Assembly: GCF_023278565.1 (NCBI RefSeq)
Contig: NC_064672.1
Location: 2,170,001-2,234,000 of the forward strand
Direction: 5' to 3'
DNA length: 64,000 nucleotides
Source of the DNA: Colletotrichum lupini
Taxonomy: Eukaryota; Ascomycota; Sordariomycetes; Glomerellales; Glomerellaceae
Shown: positions 46,078-58,212 of the stretch, one piece after another
Layout of the letters: each line of letters starts with the position of its first letter
Position numbering within the stretch: the first letter of the stretch is position 1
Notes under the pieces: generated by a model
Seen by the model: only the letters and a program-made list of their open reading frames with translations
Databases searched by the model: none
Told to the model about the DNA's origin: nothing
Position numbers and translations under genes: made by a program

Positions 46078-46875
46078 ATGACCGACGAGGAACAAGGCAT
46101 CCAGCGCCCGGCGCAAACCTACCAGACCCCCGACTGGGAGACTCCCACGGCCAATAAGCGTCGCTCGTTCTTTGATCGCTTCGCTCCAGCGACGACTGGC
46201 CACCAACGCGACAATAGCACCACTGCTGCTCCCACGGCGACGAACGAAGGTGGCTTCGCGAAAGAGGATACCCAACGCTCAGATGATCACGCCCATCTGA
46301 CCGCTCCTACCACCGGCGCGGCGGCCGCTACAGGCGCAACGACAGCACCCAAGGCCCATCCCTCCCTAGCAGCTCGCTTCGATGCTCTGCTCCCGCCACA
46401 AAAGACCTACTTTGGCCTTTCTCGAAAGCGATTCCTTCTATTCGTTGTCTTGCCGCTAGCGGTCTTGTTCCTGCTCATCCTCCCTCTGGCCCTCGGCCTC
46501 GGTCTCTCTAAGCGTGGCAGAGGAAAGCAAGATTTACCCCTTCCGAACAACCAAGACGTTCACACCGGTGACCTCACGTACTATGCTCCCGGGCTCGGCG
46601 CCTGCGGAAAGACGAGCAGTGATAGCGACATGATTGTCTCGGTTTCGCACTATCTGTGGGACGACGTGCAGAGCGGCGGCAATCCGAACAATAATCCGCT
46701 ATGCGGCAAGAAGATCCGCGTCCGGCGTGATGGCGAGGGATCGGTGGATGTCACCGTTGTGGATCGATGTACCGGCTGCGCGCCGACCGATCTCGATTTA
46801 AGCCCCGCGGTTTTCAACAAATTAGCCAATAAGGACGAAGGCAGGGTCACTGGCACTTGGAGTTGGTTGGACTGA
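46078..46875 (+). CDS. type II membrane protein with RlpA-like double-psi beta-barrel domain
   Basis: One exon, 265 residues. A hydrophilic cytoplasmic N-terminus of about 110 residues is followed by a single hydrophobic helix (FLLFVVLPLAVLFLLILPLALGLGL) flanked by basic residues, giving an outward C-terminus. The outer domain begins GDLTYYAPGLGACG and contains VSVSHYLWD, NPLCGKKIRV, VTVVDRCTGCAPTDLDLSP and GRVTGTWSWL. These are the strands and Cys pairs of the barwin/expansin-like double-psi barrel, including the DRC(T)GC block with its Asp. Related fungal proteins sit at the wall or are secreted during stress and spore germination; no enzyme activity is established. The start is the ATG after a 5' leader, before MTDEEQG. 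Confidence 0.9.
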   Translation: MTDEEQGIQRPAQTYQTPDWETPTANKRRSFFDRFAPATTGHQRDNSTTAAPTATNEGGFAKEDTQRSDDHAHLTAPTTGAAAATGATTAPKAHPSLAARFDALLPPQKTYFGLSRKRFLLFVVLPLAVLFLLILPLALGLGLSKRGRGKQDLPLPNNQDVHTGDLTYYAPGLGACGKTSSDSDMIVSVSHYLWDDVQSGGNPNNNPLCGKKIRVRRDGEGSVDVTVVDRCTGCAPTDLDLSPAVFNKLANKDEGRVTGTWSWLD

Positions 46876-47419
46876 GCAGGTCTGGACGAATGCCTGAACC
46901 GCAAGTTGGATGGGAGTACTGCATAAGGAACATCCCGCCGGCCGGGAACTTGACGAGCCATGCGAATAGTACGACTACGAGCCGAAGACGGAAAGATGTT
47001 GCGCGATGTTTGGAATTGCTTCGATACCCCTGTTGTTTTGTTCTTCATGCCTTTCATAGATACCATTGCCCTTTGAGGCACGCGAATACGAATACTTCTT
47101 ACAAACTTCATGACTCCCTGGCACAGCACAGCGAATCGGCGGACATAGTTCCGTCTATTGACCATCCCCAATGGCGACACCAACGACTGCACAACGATCT
47201 GGGTCATGGTATGTCATCGAGAATAATCAGCATCATTGAGCACAGATACTCGGCCAGACTGAGTGCCGGCCCTCCTAGCATGTCGATAACTACAATGTAA
47301 CGCCGTGAAAGCAGTCCCAGGGTATCCCCAAACCATGAACCCAACATAGACGCCAGTAAGCCAACCCCGAACCATCGCCTATCTCGCAGAGAGACTGCCT
47401 AACGTCAGTTCTCACTTGG
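46876..47419. other. convergent intergenic region
   Basis: 3' flanks of the barrel protein and the rhodopsin-domain gene. No gene is seen. Confidence 0.5.
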
Positions 47420-48919
47420 TCAACTCGCTGCGCCCTGACTCCGGTCTCGCTCCTCCGAAGCAAGCAGACCATGTCCCACGGTAGAGTTTGTCGCTCCTGA
47501 CCTACGCATGAACCGACTCTGACGCTGATATTCCCAATCGATCATGCCGTGGTCGGTCTCCAAAGGCGACAGCTGGGGCGCTGGACTTAATCCCATACTA
47601 CTCTCCCCGTCACCAACGCTATACTCTGCCACTAAAGACACCCTCTTCACGCTCTTCTCTTCCCCGATAGCTGAGCTCTCAGGTCCGTCGTCATCGTGCT
47701 CCTCCAAAATGTGCCGCCTACTTGCGGTCGACCTCAAAACGCGCGCCGGCTTCTGGAGCTCGAGGTCACTAGCGCTGAGCCAGCTCCCAAACTCCTCAAA
47801 GGTATGCCTCCTCGAGTTCGGCACCCCCGCAGGCGCAGGCCCCCGGTGTGTGCTGTGAACGGTGACACCCGACGACATGTTCGCATCCTGCTTCGTCCGG
47901 TGCCCGGTTGCCTGATTAGACGGTGTCGGAAGCACGCCCGCAGTCTTGAGGTTCCGCAGAAATGGGAACCACTCCCTCAGCAGCGGCCAAACAAGCGGCA
48001 GGTTCGATACGTAGACGGCCACGCTCGCTTCACGGATGTACCACAGCATGTATGTAGGGCTGTACGGGTCGGTCAGGTTGAAGATCTTGGTCAGCAGCGC
48101 CGCGACGATGACGCAGATGCCAAGGCTGAAGACGAACAAGAGAACGACCTTTTGCTTCCAGGGCACCTTCATACGAAAGACGAGCGGAAGGGGAATCATT
48201 AGCATCAGCACGTCGGAAGGGATGTTGAACCAGCCCTGGAGGATGGCGTAGTTCTCATACGTCGTGCATTGCGGGTCGGGTGGCGGCATAGCCCAGTAGC
48301 CGCTGAAGGGACGGCAGGCGGCGAACATTGTTATCTGCGTCGCGGTCCATCCAAGAGCGACGTACATTGCTAGCCAACGCACGAGGCGCTGAGCGGCGAG
48401 GTTGAGGGTGAGGCGGGTGTAGAGGATCAGTACGCAGGCTTTGAGGACATAGATGAGGTTCAACATCGCCTGCTCCGAGACGAGGACAATCTTGGAGCCG
48501 TGGATGCGGTCTTCGATCTCGGCTTGGGTGAAGGTTCCTTCTAGTTCTGGAGGGTAGAGGTTCGAGCCGCCTCCGTCGGTGATAATGTTGAGGAGGGCTA
48601 CAAGGACGGTGAAGAGCACCTAACACGCGATAAGGAGTCAGTTTCCGGTTGTTCAGTTTCTTGAGAGGATACTCCACGCGGTCGAACATACTGCTGCGAG
48701 AATCTGGAGATAGTCGTCGGCTTCAAAGTTGGAGACACCACCTAACCTCTTTGCTCTTCCATACCTATCAAGGAAATATGTTAGCTGGACTCCTTTCCGA
48801 CCGCTGACAGGGGCCTATTGAACGAACATTCTGAGGAAGATGAAGGCCATCCCTATTGAATAGTGTATCCAACTCTGACGCTCGAGACTGGCGCCGAAGC
48901 TCTCGTTACCGGATACCAT
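47420..48919 (-). CDS. fungal rhodopsin-domain (Pth11-related) integral membrane protein
   Basis: Three exons (48828-48919, 48692-48764, 47420-48619) give 454 residues. Seven hydrophobic segments can be traced, starting in exon 1 (HYSIGMAFIFLRMYGR) with the family's Arg after the first helix and FEADDYLQILA at the second. The signature stretches ACRPFSGYWAMPPPDPQC, NIPSDVLMLMIPLPLVFRMKVPWKQKV and YVSNLPLVWPLLREWFP mark this as the rhodopsin domain of fungal Pth11-type proteins. The last 150 residues are a disordered cytoplasmic tail. No CFEM domain precedes the helices. Relatives act as surface receptors in some pathogens, but most are uncharacterised, so a receptor role here is an inference. 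Confidence 0.9.
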
Positions 48920-51900
48920 CGTGATGTATGACTGCCTTCACTATGCCCTAGGTAGTCGCCAAAGATGTAATTGCGCCGACGATCCCAGGTGAAACTTCTT
49001 GGTGACGATCTCTCAACGGTCTATGGCATTGTTCTTTCCCAAACCAATTTCGATGCCGTAAATCTGATTCAGAAGTGATCGTGCCAAGGACATGGGTGAT
49101 GTGCAAAGATCTGGATGTACTCCCACGACAAGATTGATATGGGATATGCCACAACGATATGGGCTTCCCAACGAACTCACTAACGACACCCAAAAACCTC
49201 AAACAAAGTCCGAACGGGAATAATGTGTGACGCGGACTTTGAAGGTATTCCAGCGCCCGCCCGCTACGAACTGGCTCCAAGTGTCTTCAACAAAGCCGGT
49301 GGGCTGATATCTGACAGTTCGAGGGCTACAATGGCGCGGTTTGAGAATTGACAAGCCTCTCCGCGTGGCTGGCTATCGAGAGAACAAGCAGGGCCGGATA
49401 GTTCTATGGTTCAATGTCTTCGAACCTGAAGAGCGAAGTGTTCGCGAAGACTCCAAGAGCTAGACTTAGTTTGTGGCTCGCCGCAGCTCACTGGTGCGCC
49501 CCGGCCGACTGGATTCGCCGACTCGGAGAGGCTTGAGTCTTGCTGAGGTACTGTGGTGCTTCGACAGCAGTAACGACGATAAAGAGTTTACGATCTACGG
49601 AAAGCCTACATAGCATCCAGCCGCATCTAGCTTGGCGAGAGTTGGAGGCGGCGGTGGCGTAAGAATCGCCGGATGCGGCCATGTTCGCGTAGACGATACG
49701 TTCCACACCAATCATGAAGAGGTGACAGGCACGACGGGCCCCAAGAAGCGTGAACCATTTTTGATTCTTCACTTGGTACGCTAGCTAAAGCTGACTTACG
49801 AGCTACGCTATGTGGACTAGTCTTTGTTGCTACTACAGCTTGCCGAGCAAGTGATTGCACTCTTCTTTGTGGTGAGCTCGAGGGGAGACGTCGTCCCCGA
49901 TGGAATGGTCGATCTAGACTTCGAGACGCGATGTGGTTCCCATCGGTGACCACGCCAGCCACTGCGAAAGCTGGCTGGCTGGATATTGAGCGCATTTCTG
50001 TGCGAGGAATTTTGAAATCAGTAATCATCAACAGTCAAGGAAGTTACCCTACTTGTGGCCTCCCCCTGTCCGGATCCAGACCTCTGGAACGCAGGGTTGC
50101 TTATCAGACCGGCACTCTTCCGCGCTAACGGCACCCAAAGAATCGAGTTGATCTAGATGTTGGGGTAGTACAGAGACTAGCTCAGTTCACTGCCGGCGAA
50201 GCATTCTCCCTTCCCTTCGGAATCCAGATTGCCTGGGTAATTTTGTCCATGTCGCCGAGCCGGTGGGATTGATGATGGGATCTGATAAAACCATGGGAAA
50301 AACGATTCCAATTCTTCGAGATGCCCAATTGTCCCGAAATGGTATTTCTTGCTTGGCTAGTAGATCTCATAGTAAAGGATTGGGTCTAAGGTCATCGATG
50401 AGGGCCGCTTGGGACCACCATGAACACAAATTGTCATGTATTTCTTGGACAATTACACTATGCCTACTGGTTCCCATTTAGCCCCCGAAATAACAGAACT
50501 GCTCATCATGGAACTTACGACGCAGACTCGAACGATTCATTCAAAGTTTCGTTCGTGGCAGAGACTATGACTTGCTCCGGTCCCCTCCCTTGGGATCCCG
50601 GCTCAGAACCTTGATCCGCCAGGCAGTCATCATTCGGGAGGAAAAGGATGAGAGCATTCTGAATTTTACCTTTGACGCCTCGCATATCGACACAATGGGT
50701 CTCCACTTCTTGAGACGTCTATGTCTTGGTCCGGTATGTCCTCGGCGACGACGCCGACTCCCCGTCGTAGTCGGCCGCCAGATACATCCTCGACCGGCCG
50801 GTTACAGCCAATCATATCTACGCGGAATATTCTAAACCCCGTCTTATCTTTTGAAGATCATTTCCCATCCACTTGGATGTCAAAGAATCTTTCTTTCTGT
50901 ATACAGCATGAGAGTTCGACTTGTTATCGCAACGCGGAGCTCGCACTCGTGGATGAAGAAAGGGAACGAGCTTAAATCAAAACTGTCAAAGGGCATCTGA
51001 TTTCAAGTCGAATGTTCGCCAGGCGTGAACGAACGGCATCGAGATGTTCCAATGAATCTCCGACTCCAATGCTTTGGACCGACAGCGAATGCTGTTGTGT
51101 AAGTAACGGCACCGGACTAAAACTCATTGACCTTCTGATGCCAAGCAGGTATTCAGGCGCCGCCATACCATGTCGATCTAGTCACTTCGGCCTACTTTGC
51201 CAATTTTATGTTTACTAAACCTCGGGCCTTGAGTCTGACGCCTGAGGTCGCCCTTGAAGGCTCCGGTTCTGGTCTATTATCGGAATATCTCACAGCATCT
51301 CCGGGACGCACTGGTCCATGGGCAGAACATGAGTGGTTCGAGACGAACTTGTGCCGTGGACGGGCAACAAATGTGTTTTCACGACTTTTGTTGATTCAAT
51401 GGTACCATGGTCATGAGTTTCGGGGTAGAATCTTGACCTGTTTCTCCACCAAGTTGACACGGGGTTCGGGCGCGCCCACGAATATGTACGTCTCAAACAC
51501 CAATCTTGCAGCAGCCAGGCACAAACGAGGAACACGGATCGATCACCGTGATCGACGCAGATCGCAAGACGGGCTGTGCCGTCTGGACTAATGACGGGAG
51601 CCCGTGGCCCCGGATGGCCAAGGCGCGGAACGCGTCTCGAAGTGTCTTCCTAGTCAAGGCTTACATTTCTCCCCTCTCCTCAGTATAGTGGAGTGGTCGT
51701 CGTTTCTCTTCCCCTTGCAGACTGCACATCGTGTTTCCCTGACTTTTCTCTCATCTTTTTCTCTCCCCGTCGCTGACATCGTCCCCGCACTGACGGCAGC
51801 CGCGCAATCATGGTCTACCATGTCAAACCCCTGAAACGGAGGCACACACCTCTTGACGGGCTCGCCGGCATCTTCCTAGATGCAAGTGAATGTGTGGGCA

Positions 51901-52749
51901 AATAAGATTTTCCTGTCTCTTTTCCTGCCTCATGTTTTCTCCTTTTCCGCCTCTCCCTGTGGAGATTTTTCTGCCTGACTGTTCGAATATCTGCTCTTGT
52001 CAATTCGGTTCCGTCATCCGACTTTGGCCTGTGGTGGCCTGGAGACCTGTCGACAGTGACTCTTTGACCTACCTTAGCTACGTTTGTTTGGCGCTTAGAC
52101 GGCAGAGTCAGGTTCATCCACCACACTGGAAGATTTGAGGGGGAGGGCTTCCGAGAGGATCTGTTCGCCAGCCAGCCGCGCGCCGCCTGTGACTAAGGCG
52201 AGTTTGACGTGGACCGGCGGCGGTTGCGCTCGTATGTTTTGTTTTATTTGGGACACTGCAGATGTCGTTTCTCTGAATCTGTTCATCTGATGTTGACGTG
52301 CAGCACCTTGGCGAGCCGCTAGGCGATGAAGGGGTAATTACCTGGTGAGATATCTGACCGCTTGCAGCACAGTTTCCGCACCCGAGAAAAGGTCAGACTG
52401 TTTCAGTGGCCATCAGATAGGTGGCTGAGTCAAGTAAATTGTGAAGTTCTGGCTGAGTTTCTGCAAGCTCTTTCAGTTATTCTGTTAACGGGCTCTTGTT
52501 ATCCGTTTCACCAGCGAAGCAAGCATTCGTAGAGAGTGTTCCTTCTCTGCCTCCCTGAAGTCAACCGGTGGTCCGGATGGAATAAGGAGTTTCCCCTGAT
52601 TGAGCTGTTTGCAGACAGGAGGCAGCACGAGTTTGGGACGACACGCAGTCAAGAGGCTTGGCAGCCGATGGGCGAACAACGGGGATGCTGACTTCATGCC
52701 ATTCTCCATTTATGGTGACCCTACCTGATCTTGACATAGTATCAAACAT
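48920..52749. other. gene-poor stretch, 3.8 kb
   Basis: Only short overlapping frames on both strands. None has a signal peptide, conserved block or believable splice pattern. It may contain decayed genes, but I cannot identify any. No RIP-like base composition is evident. Confidence 0.4.
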
Positions 52750-53742
52750 CTACTGCGCGCCAAATAGTCTCCTGACCCATCCCATTCTCGTCTCGAGGGC
52801 AGCCTTGGCGACGTCTGACCCTACAGCGAGACCCAACAGGTCGAACCCGTGGAATCCACCACTCCAGACATGCAGGTCCGCCTGCACACCGCTGTCCCAT
52901 AGCTTCGTAGCATAAGCCACGTTCTCATCTCTGAACGGCTCCGCAGTTCCAACGTCGATATATGCCGGCGGCAGTCCGGAGAGGTCCGTTGCCCTGCCCG
53001 GCGCGACATAGGGACTCACGTCCGCTTCCTCCAACCCTGCCTTCTCTCCCAACACGCAGCCCCATGCAGCGTTGTTGTCCAGCGCGTCAAAGCATTTGTC
53101 GTCCCTGAATTGCTTCTTGGATATGCCCGTGTCCCTGTCGTCGAGCATCGGATATACGAGCAGCTGCGCGCAAAGCTTCGGCCCGCTCGTGTCCCTCGCC
53201 CTCAATGCCGCTCCAGCCGCGAGACCGCCGCCCGCCGAGACGCCTGCAATCATGAGGCGCGCGGGGTCGATGCCCAGCTCCTGCACGTGCTCGCTCGTCC
53301 AGAGGAGACCCGCGTAGCAGTCGTCCTGCGGCGCGGGCGCCGGGTGTTCTGGTGCCAGGCGGTATTCTATGCTGACGACAACGGCGTCAAAGTCCTTTGC
53401 CATGCGTGCGAACGGCTGGATCCCGAGAAAGGCATCGCCGAGAACCATGCCGCCGCCGTGATAGAATACGATGCCTGGGCGTTGGCCACTTGCCGTCTTT
53501 GGGTTCCGGGACTGCAAGATGACGATGGGGATCTCTCCGTCTGGCCCAGCAATTTTACGGTCCTCTACAAGTAGGTCTTCGTCGTTTCGTATCGCTGCTT
53601 GCATAGGTGCCATTGCGGTCGCTCGTAGTTGTCGCCCGTGAACTATGCCATCTCTATCTCGCGGGTAAGCCGTCATGCGATCCAGGGCCGGGACCAGTTG
53701 GGCGTCGTATGGTGGCCTGGGAAGTAGGTTTTCTGACGACAT
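52750..53742 (-). CDS. alpha/beta hydrolase, HSL-type esterase (abhydrolase-3)
   Basis: One exon, 330 residues. The hormone-sensitive-lipase subgroup is shown by HGGG at 95-98 (oxyanion hole), the nucleophile elbow GVSAG with S169, and H298 in GGFHGFD. The catalytic acid block reads VGTAEPFRDEN: Glu268 stands where many family members have Asp, which is common in this fungal/actinobacterial group. IEYRLAPEHPAPAPQDD is another family landmark. Such enzymes hydrolyse short-chain esters or lactones in the cytosol. There is no signal peptide. The natural substrate is not predictable. Confidence 0.94.
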   Translation of the reverse strand: MSSENLLPRPPYDAQLVPALDRMTAYPRDRDGIVHGRQLRATAMAPMQAAIRNDEDLLVEDRKIAGPDGEIPIVILQSRNPKTASGQRPGIVFYHGGGMVLGDAFLGIQPFARMAKDFDAVVVSIEYRLAPEHPAPAPQDDCYAGLLWTSEHVQELGIDPARLMIAGVSAGGGLAAGAALRARDTSGPKLCAQLLVYPMLDDRDTGISKKQFRDDKCFDALDNNAAWGCVLGEKAGLEEADVSPYVAPGRATDLSGLPPAYIDVGTAEPFRDENVAYATKLWDSGVQADLHVWSGGFHGFDLLGLAVGSDVAKAALETRMGWVRRLFGAQ

Positions 53743-56700
53743 TTTGACTGATGTGTTTCAAATGTTCTGTCCAAAAATGAAGGTTGTCCGAGACGTGCTT
53801 GGCCACTGTGTGCGATTTCGTTGGTCGATATGGGTGCTACTGAACGAATCGTATTTTGAAGTTCTTGTTGATCTTGGAGTCAACGAGATGTGATCTTATC
53901 TCTGCCGAAAAGCATATGGAATGCCGGGGTCAGATTCCTGCCGAGGCCCGCGACCTCGCGTTGATTCCTTTGTAGATACTAATGCGCTTCATCAGGGCAA
54001 CAAACGCCGGCGTGCTATAGCCGGGCGCTAAATCCGACTTTGTCTAGAGTGCCTGAGGAGAATGGTCACATCAACTGCACTATCCTTCGACAACGGGACA
54101 CAGTGAAAGGGAAACTCGGCACAATGGGGCTACAAGTTCATCCGCGACGTTCAGGGGAATGGCAGTCTACGGCTACCCCGCACCAGTTCCCAGAGACTTG
54201 TTGGGACCCTTGTGGGCGATCTGGTGACAGGGCCTACAGGTAGTACAACGCCAGTGGACTTGGTAGCCGAGCTAAAGAACAACAGAGACAAAGATAGCCT
54301 CGGGTGGCAGGAGGGCTCGCTTTCGGGGATCCGGACACGGAGTGTGGTCTCTGTCTCAGCCCGAGGCCCCGTCTCCCAACGAGTGAATAATCCCGAGGCC
54401 CCGTGAAGAGTTTAAACACCGTCGTGTAGGCGACTTTATATCAAAATCCGGGGCACACAGTCGCCATGATGCAGTATCACTTGTAAATATCACAATTAGG
54501 ATGCACGTATCATCGTTTAACAGAAGCCAACGGATTTCCATGCTGTGAGATTGACGAGATGATTTTGAGTTTAGTCTAGATTGCGACCTGGAAATGAACT
54601 AAGGTGATGTCCTTTGTGAAAGCTCTATCTTAAAGCACTGGTCGTAGAAGCCAGCCTGCCAAGCTTCCAGAAACCTTCGTACTCATCCTGAAGCCAAGAT
54701 GCGGGGACGGCGTTTGCAGCTATCTTCGTGTCACCTGTGTGAGTAAGCGACAGCAAGGAAGCACTAATGCTGCATTGCTCGGCATTTGTATTCCTTTAGG
54801 TGATGTGGCCTTGTAAGCACCATCTGACGTGAGATTTCGTGCAAATGGGATATCCGATGCATTTTCAGCCCTGTGGCTGATATTAGAAGGAGCTGTAAAA
54901 TGTTTCGTTACCTGAGAAGAAAAAATGCCCAGGAAGTGGAGTATCGTCCGGCCGGCAGTCCGGGGTTATAAAAACTCCCACGATTATTCTGGCTGCACAG
55001 AGTAGTACCGAGTGTTTCTGTACACCCAGGCTTGGCCAAAGTCCGCCTGGGCCACCTTAGTTCGGTCTGGTACTTGCGGTATCTCAAGTTCAGCTTCACG
55101 ATTAGTCCGTAGATATGGGGCCGCACTGCTAGCAGTGACATCAGCCGCGCAAAACGGCCTCTTCGCTATCGTTCAGTGCAAGGGGATGTCCTTTCCGCTT
55201 TGCTGATTTTTGCCTTCATCGATTTCGTTCGCGACCGCGGCCCTTTAGGGAGAAGTTGGACCGAGTGTCCGAATAGAACCAATGTTCATGGTGAAGCGGA
55301 GAACATAAGACGATGACAAGTGAGCGCAAAGTAAGAAGCCGGGCCGAGAATGGCCAAAGTTCTGGACCATTTGGGACTTCTGGGAAATTCAGACGGGGAA
55401 AGTCAATTTCTTGCACCTTGGTCTCGATGGCTCAATTCCCCCTAAAGCGATGCCAGGTAAGATTATGCGAATGTCTGTGAGTAGGTTTTAGAAGGCGGTT
55501 GGAGGCGAATCCGTTCGTTGAGTAAACTCGTAGTAGAACTTTTCAATGTTTGGTGTCAGGTACCGCAATGCCTCAGCCTCCCGAAGGCAGCACAGACGGG
55601 ATAGACCAGAAGACCTAGGTCACGGTGGCGTTATGATCACACCTAATTGATTGAGTGAAGATTGGAGGTTAAGCAAATTAGTTTTCTCTTCTGGAGAGGA
55701 CTAGCTAATGTTGGATTACCAAGACACCTTTTGTTTGGTGAAACGAACTAACCTTTGTTCAAAGGCAACTTCGCGAGTTGGCCAATCGGCTTATACCACC
55801 GCTCATAGTTTCATTTGAGGCTCCAAGAGGTGTCTACAGCTGAAATTGACATGCTTTGTTGAGAAGAGCGATACTCAATCGATTCAAAATTACTTGGCAA
55901 TCAGAAGTTGCTGCAGAGAATGCTTCTAGTAGAGTGCGTTCAGGTCTAGGTTTGGCGCACTCTCGTCAAAGAACAGCTGACGTCTGGCAAGCCTACCGGC
56001 TGTCAGTGCAGACCGGACGTTGCGATTTTGCAATGTCCGCCCCCCGAGACCGTGCCACAATAATGACGGGCGCCGCATTGCTTCAACACCACTACTGTAG
56101 AGAGGAACACAATCAAAGGGGAACGCCAAACTGCGCTGCCCGATTGAGATCCTATACTCGTCCACCGTCTATTGCGACATGATGTACGGATTTCCTATTT
56201 TGCAAGAGCTCGCGTGTGCTCACCGGCGATGCCTCTTTCAGCTGTGAGATTCTGTCGGTGACCGAAGCCCCAGCCCGTCAGCAATTCGGGAGTCCCAATC
56301 CTTTATACTGTTCTGAAGGATCGCGGCTGAATGAGATGGCATGCATCGCCCCAAGCACTTGATGGACAAGGGCATCATCAAGCTTAAAATGCCCCCGTCA
56401 GCACTAATAGAGTATATTTTTTGTATAAATAGCAGTCGATATAGGTGGGGTGATAGCAAGCATATGCTGTTCTTAATGTAGAAACGCATGCGGGGTGTCG
56501 AACACAAAGCCATTCGGCCAATAGGAGAGCGTGCCGCTTATTGCGTGCCTTTATTGCTCACATTTCACCCTCCACTACCCATTTGAGCCGCTTCAGACAA
56601 ACATCGATCGAGGAGAGACTCATAATCTCAAATATGTGGGCTTTAGAACCCGGGGAAGTCCTGGCTAAGGTGATATTAGATGACTAGTTGACATCGGCCT

Positions 56701-58212
56701 TCCTGTAGGGCCACAGGGCTCAACTCCACTGTCAGTGATGATAGCGGCGTCAGGGCCCGATCTCGATACTGGCACCATCGCTTTGTACATGTAGACATAT
56801 CGGGTTTAATGCCATGCAATGTCGAGGACTAAAGGCTTGTTACGCATCATGAGATGCTTAGAAATGACAATGGAGCCTCCATACTCACATACCGTGTTTT
56901 GCCATCTGAACCTAGATAAGCATTAACAAATATTCCCAAGTAAGAGAGTCGCGACGATCAATGGCTTCAAGTCGTGGTCAGTTGCCTGAAGCTCCCTAGC
57001 ATCCTTCTTTCGGGACCCTCTGCCGACTCTCTGCCGCGAATGGTGGTTGCATGGAGTGACTATGCAGCTTCAAGCCTACGAGATGGTTTACGTTGAGGGT
57101 GGTCGGTATACTTTCCCTATGGAATCCCGGAATCCAAGAGACGAACCCCGTATCCGTATCCGTTGTGATTGGCGGCAGCACTCCGGCTGACCGGCCACAC
57201 ATCAGGCACACACAATCCGAGTCTTGCGATCCTTCTACCAGCTTACTTTTTTCGGACGATGACTTCAACCCGCGATTCAGTTGTGGTGTGTTGCGGCTGG
57301 TACATGGTATGCAGCGTCGGTGAATCGGCCTTACGGTCCATGTACGCCTCACTCAAAATACTATGTGCCGGCTGCTTACCGGCTTCCTACCGGCCTTCCT
57401 CCCAGTCATTTTCCCACGCTGTGGATGTTTCACTGGGTGCCATATTTCGCCCATTCCGATTAAAGATGATAGCACAAGGAGACCGGGTACGTCGGACGAT
57501 CATCTCATCTTCCACAGGCTGTCACGAAGCTGCCTCAGAACGTCAAAACCCTTTGACCGTCTGGGGCGTGATAGGTCGCATCCCATGGGAAGAGGCTCAA
57601 TTGAGGGGGTATGCTCGTCGTCTTTTCAACCCACCGCCCAAAGTTCAAGATCGGACTATAAGAAAAATCATAGCGGGTGTAGTGGAAAAAAGGGATGGTG
57701 CATGTATCCGCGCGGGTGTGTGGCGGGCAGACCCTGTCGCTGAAACCCCTTCTCTAACTCTATCAACTTACACACAGATCCGAGTGACGCACGCCACGAA
57801 GAGGATCTTGACACGGCTATGTTCTGTTTCCGGGATGACCAGACAGCAAGCCTCCTTGGAAGGACCGCACACCACCTTTCAGGGTAATCAAGTCGTCAAT
57901 GTTCCCAGCCGACTTTTCCGACCGGGGCCTGGGTTGCACCAAATCCTTGCTCTGTTTAAGCCTCCGCCCCTCCCCTTCAACAGGCAGTTGTCAACCTCAT
58001 ATCTTGAGGTGGTGTAAGGTGACAAGTCTGTCTTTTACTCTCCATGTGCTAGCGTTCTTTTGATTCTTAATTCCTTTTCGAGATCGGCCATCAAGGCATC
58101 TGACATACTCTCCCACGATACCACATGCTGGCATGGCTTAAAACTCATTCTCATCGCATCTGAGAGAACCCTTGAGAGGCATACGAGGCCCTCAATCATC
58201 TCACGCACCAAC
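53743..58212. other. gene-poor stretch, 4.5 kb
   Basis: Divergent spacer between the esterase and the DUF3112 gene. The longest frame (an ATG at 57259 running to 58017, about 250 codons) has no recognisable domain and ends 195 bp before the DUF3112 start. I treat it as chance or leader sequence. No repeat or RNA gene was recognised. Confidence 0.35.

Noticed and set aside
57259..58017. Open frame of about 250 codons on the plus strand
   Set aside because: No signal peptide, domain or conserved block; a codon content rich in Arg, Ser and Cys without pattern; ends 195 bp before the DUF3112 start. More likely chance or leader sequence. Listed for testing only.
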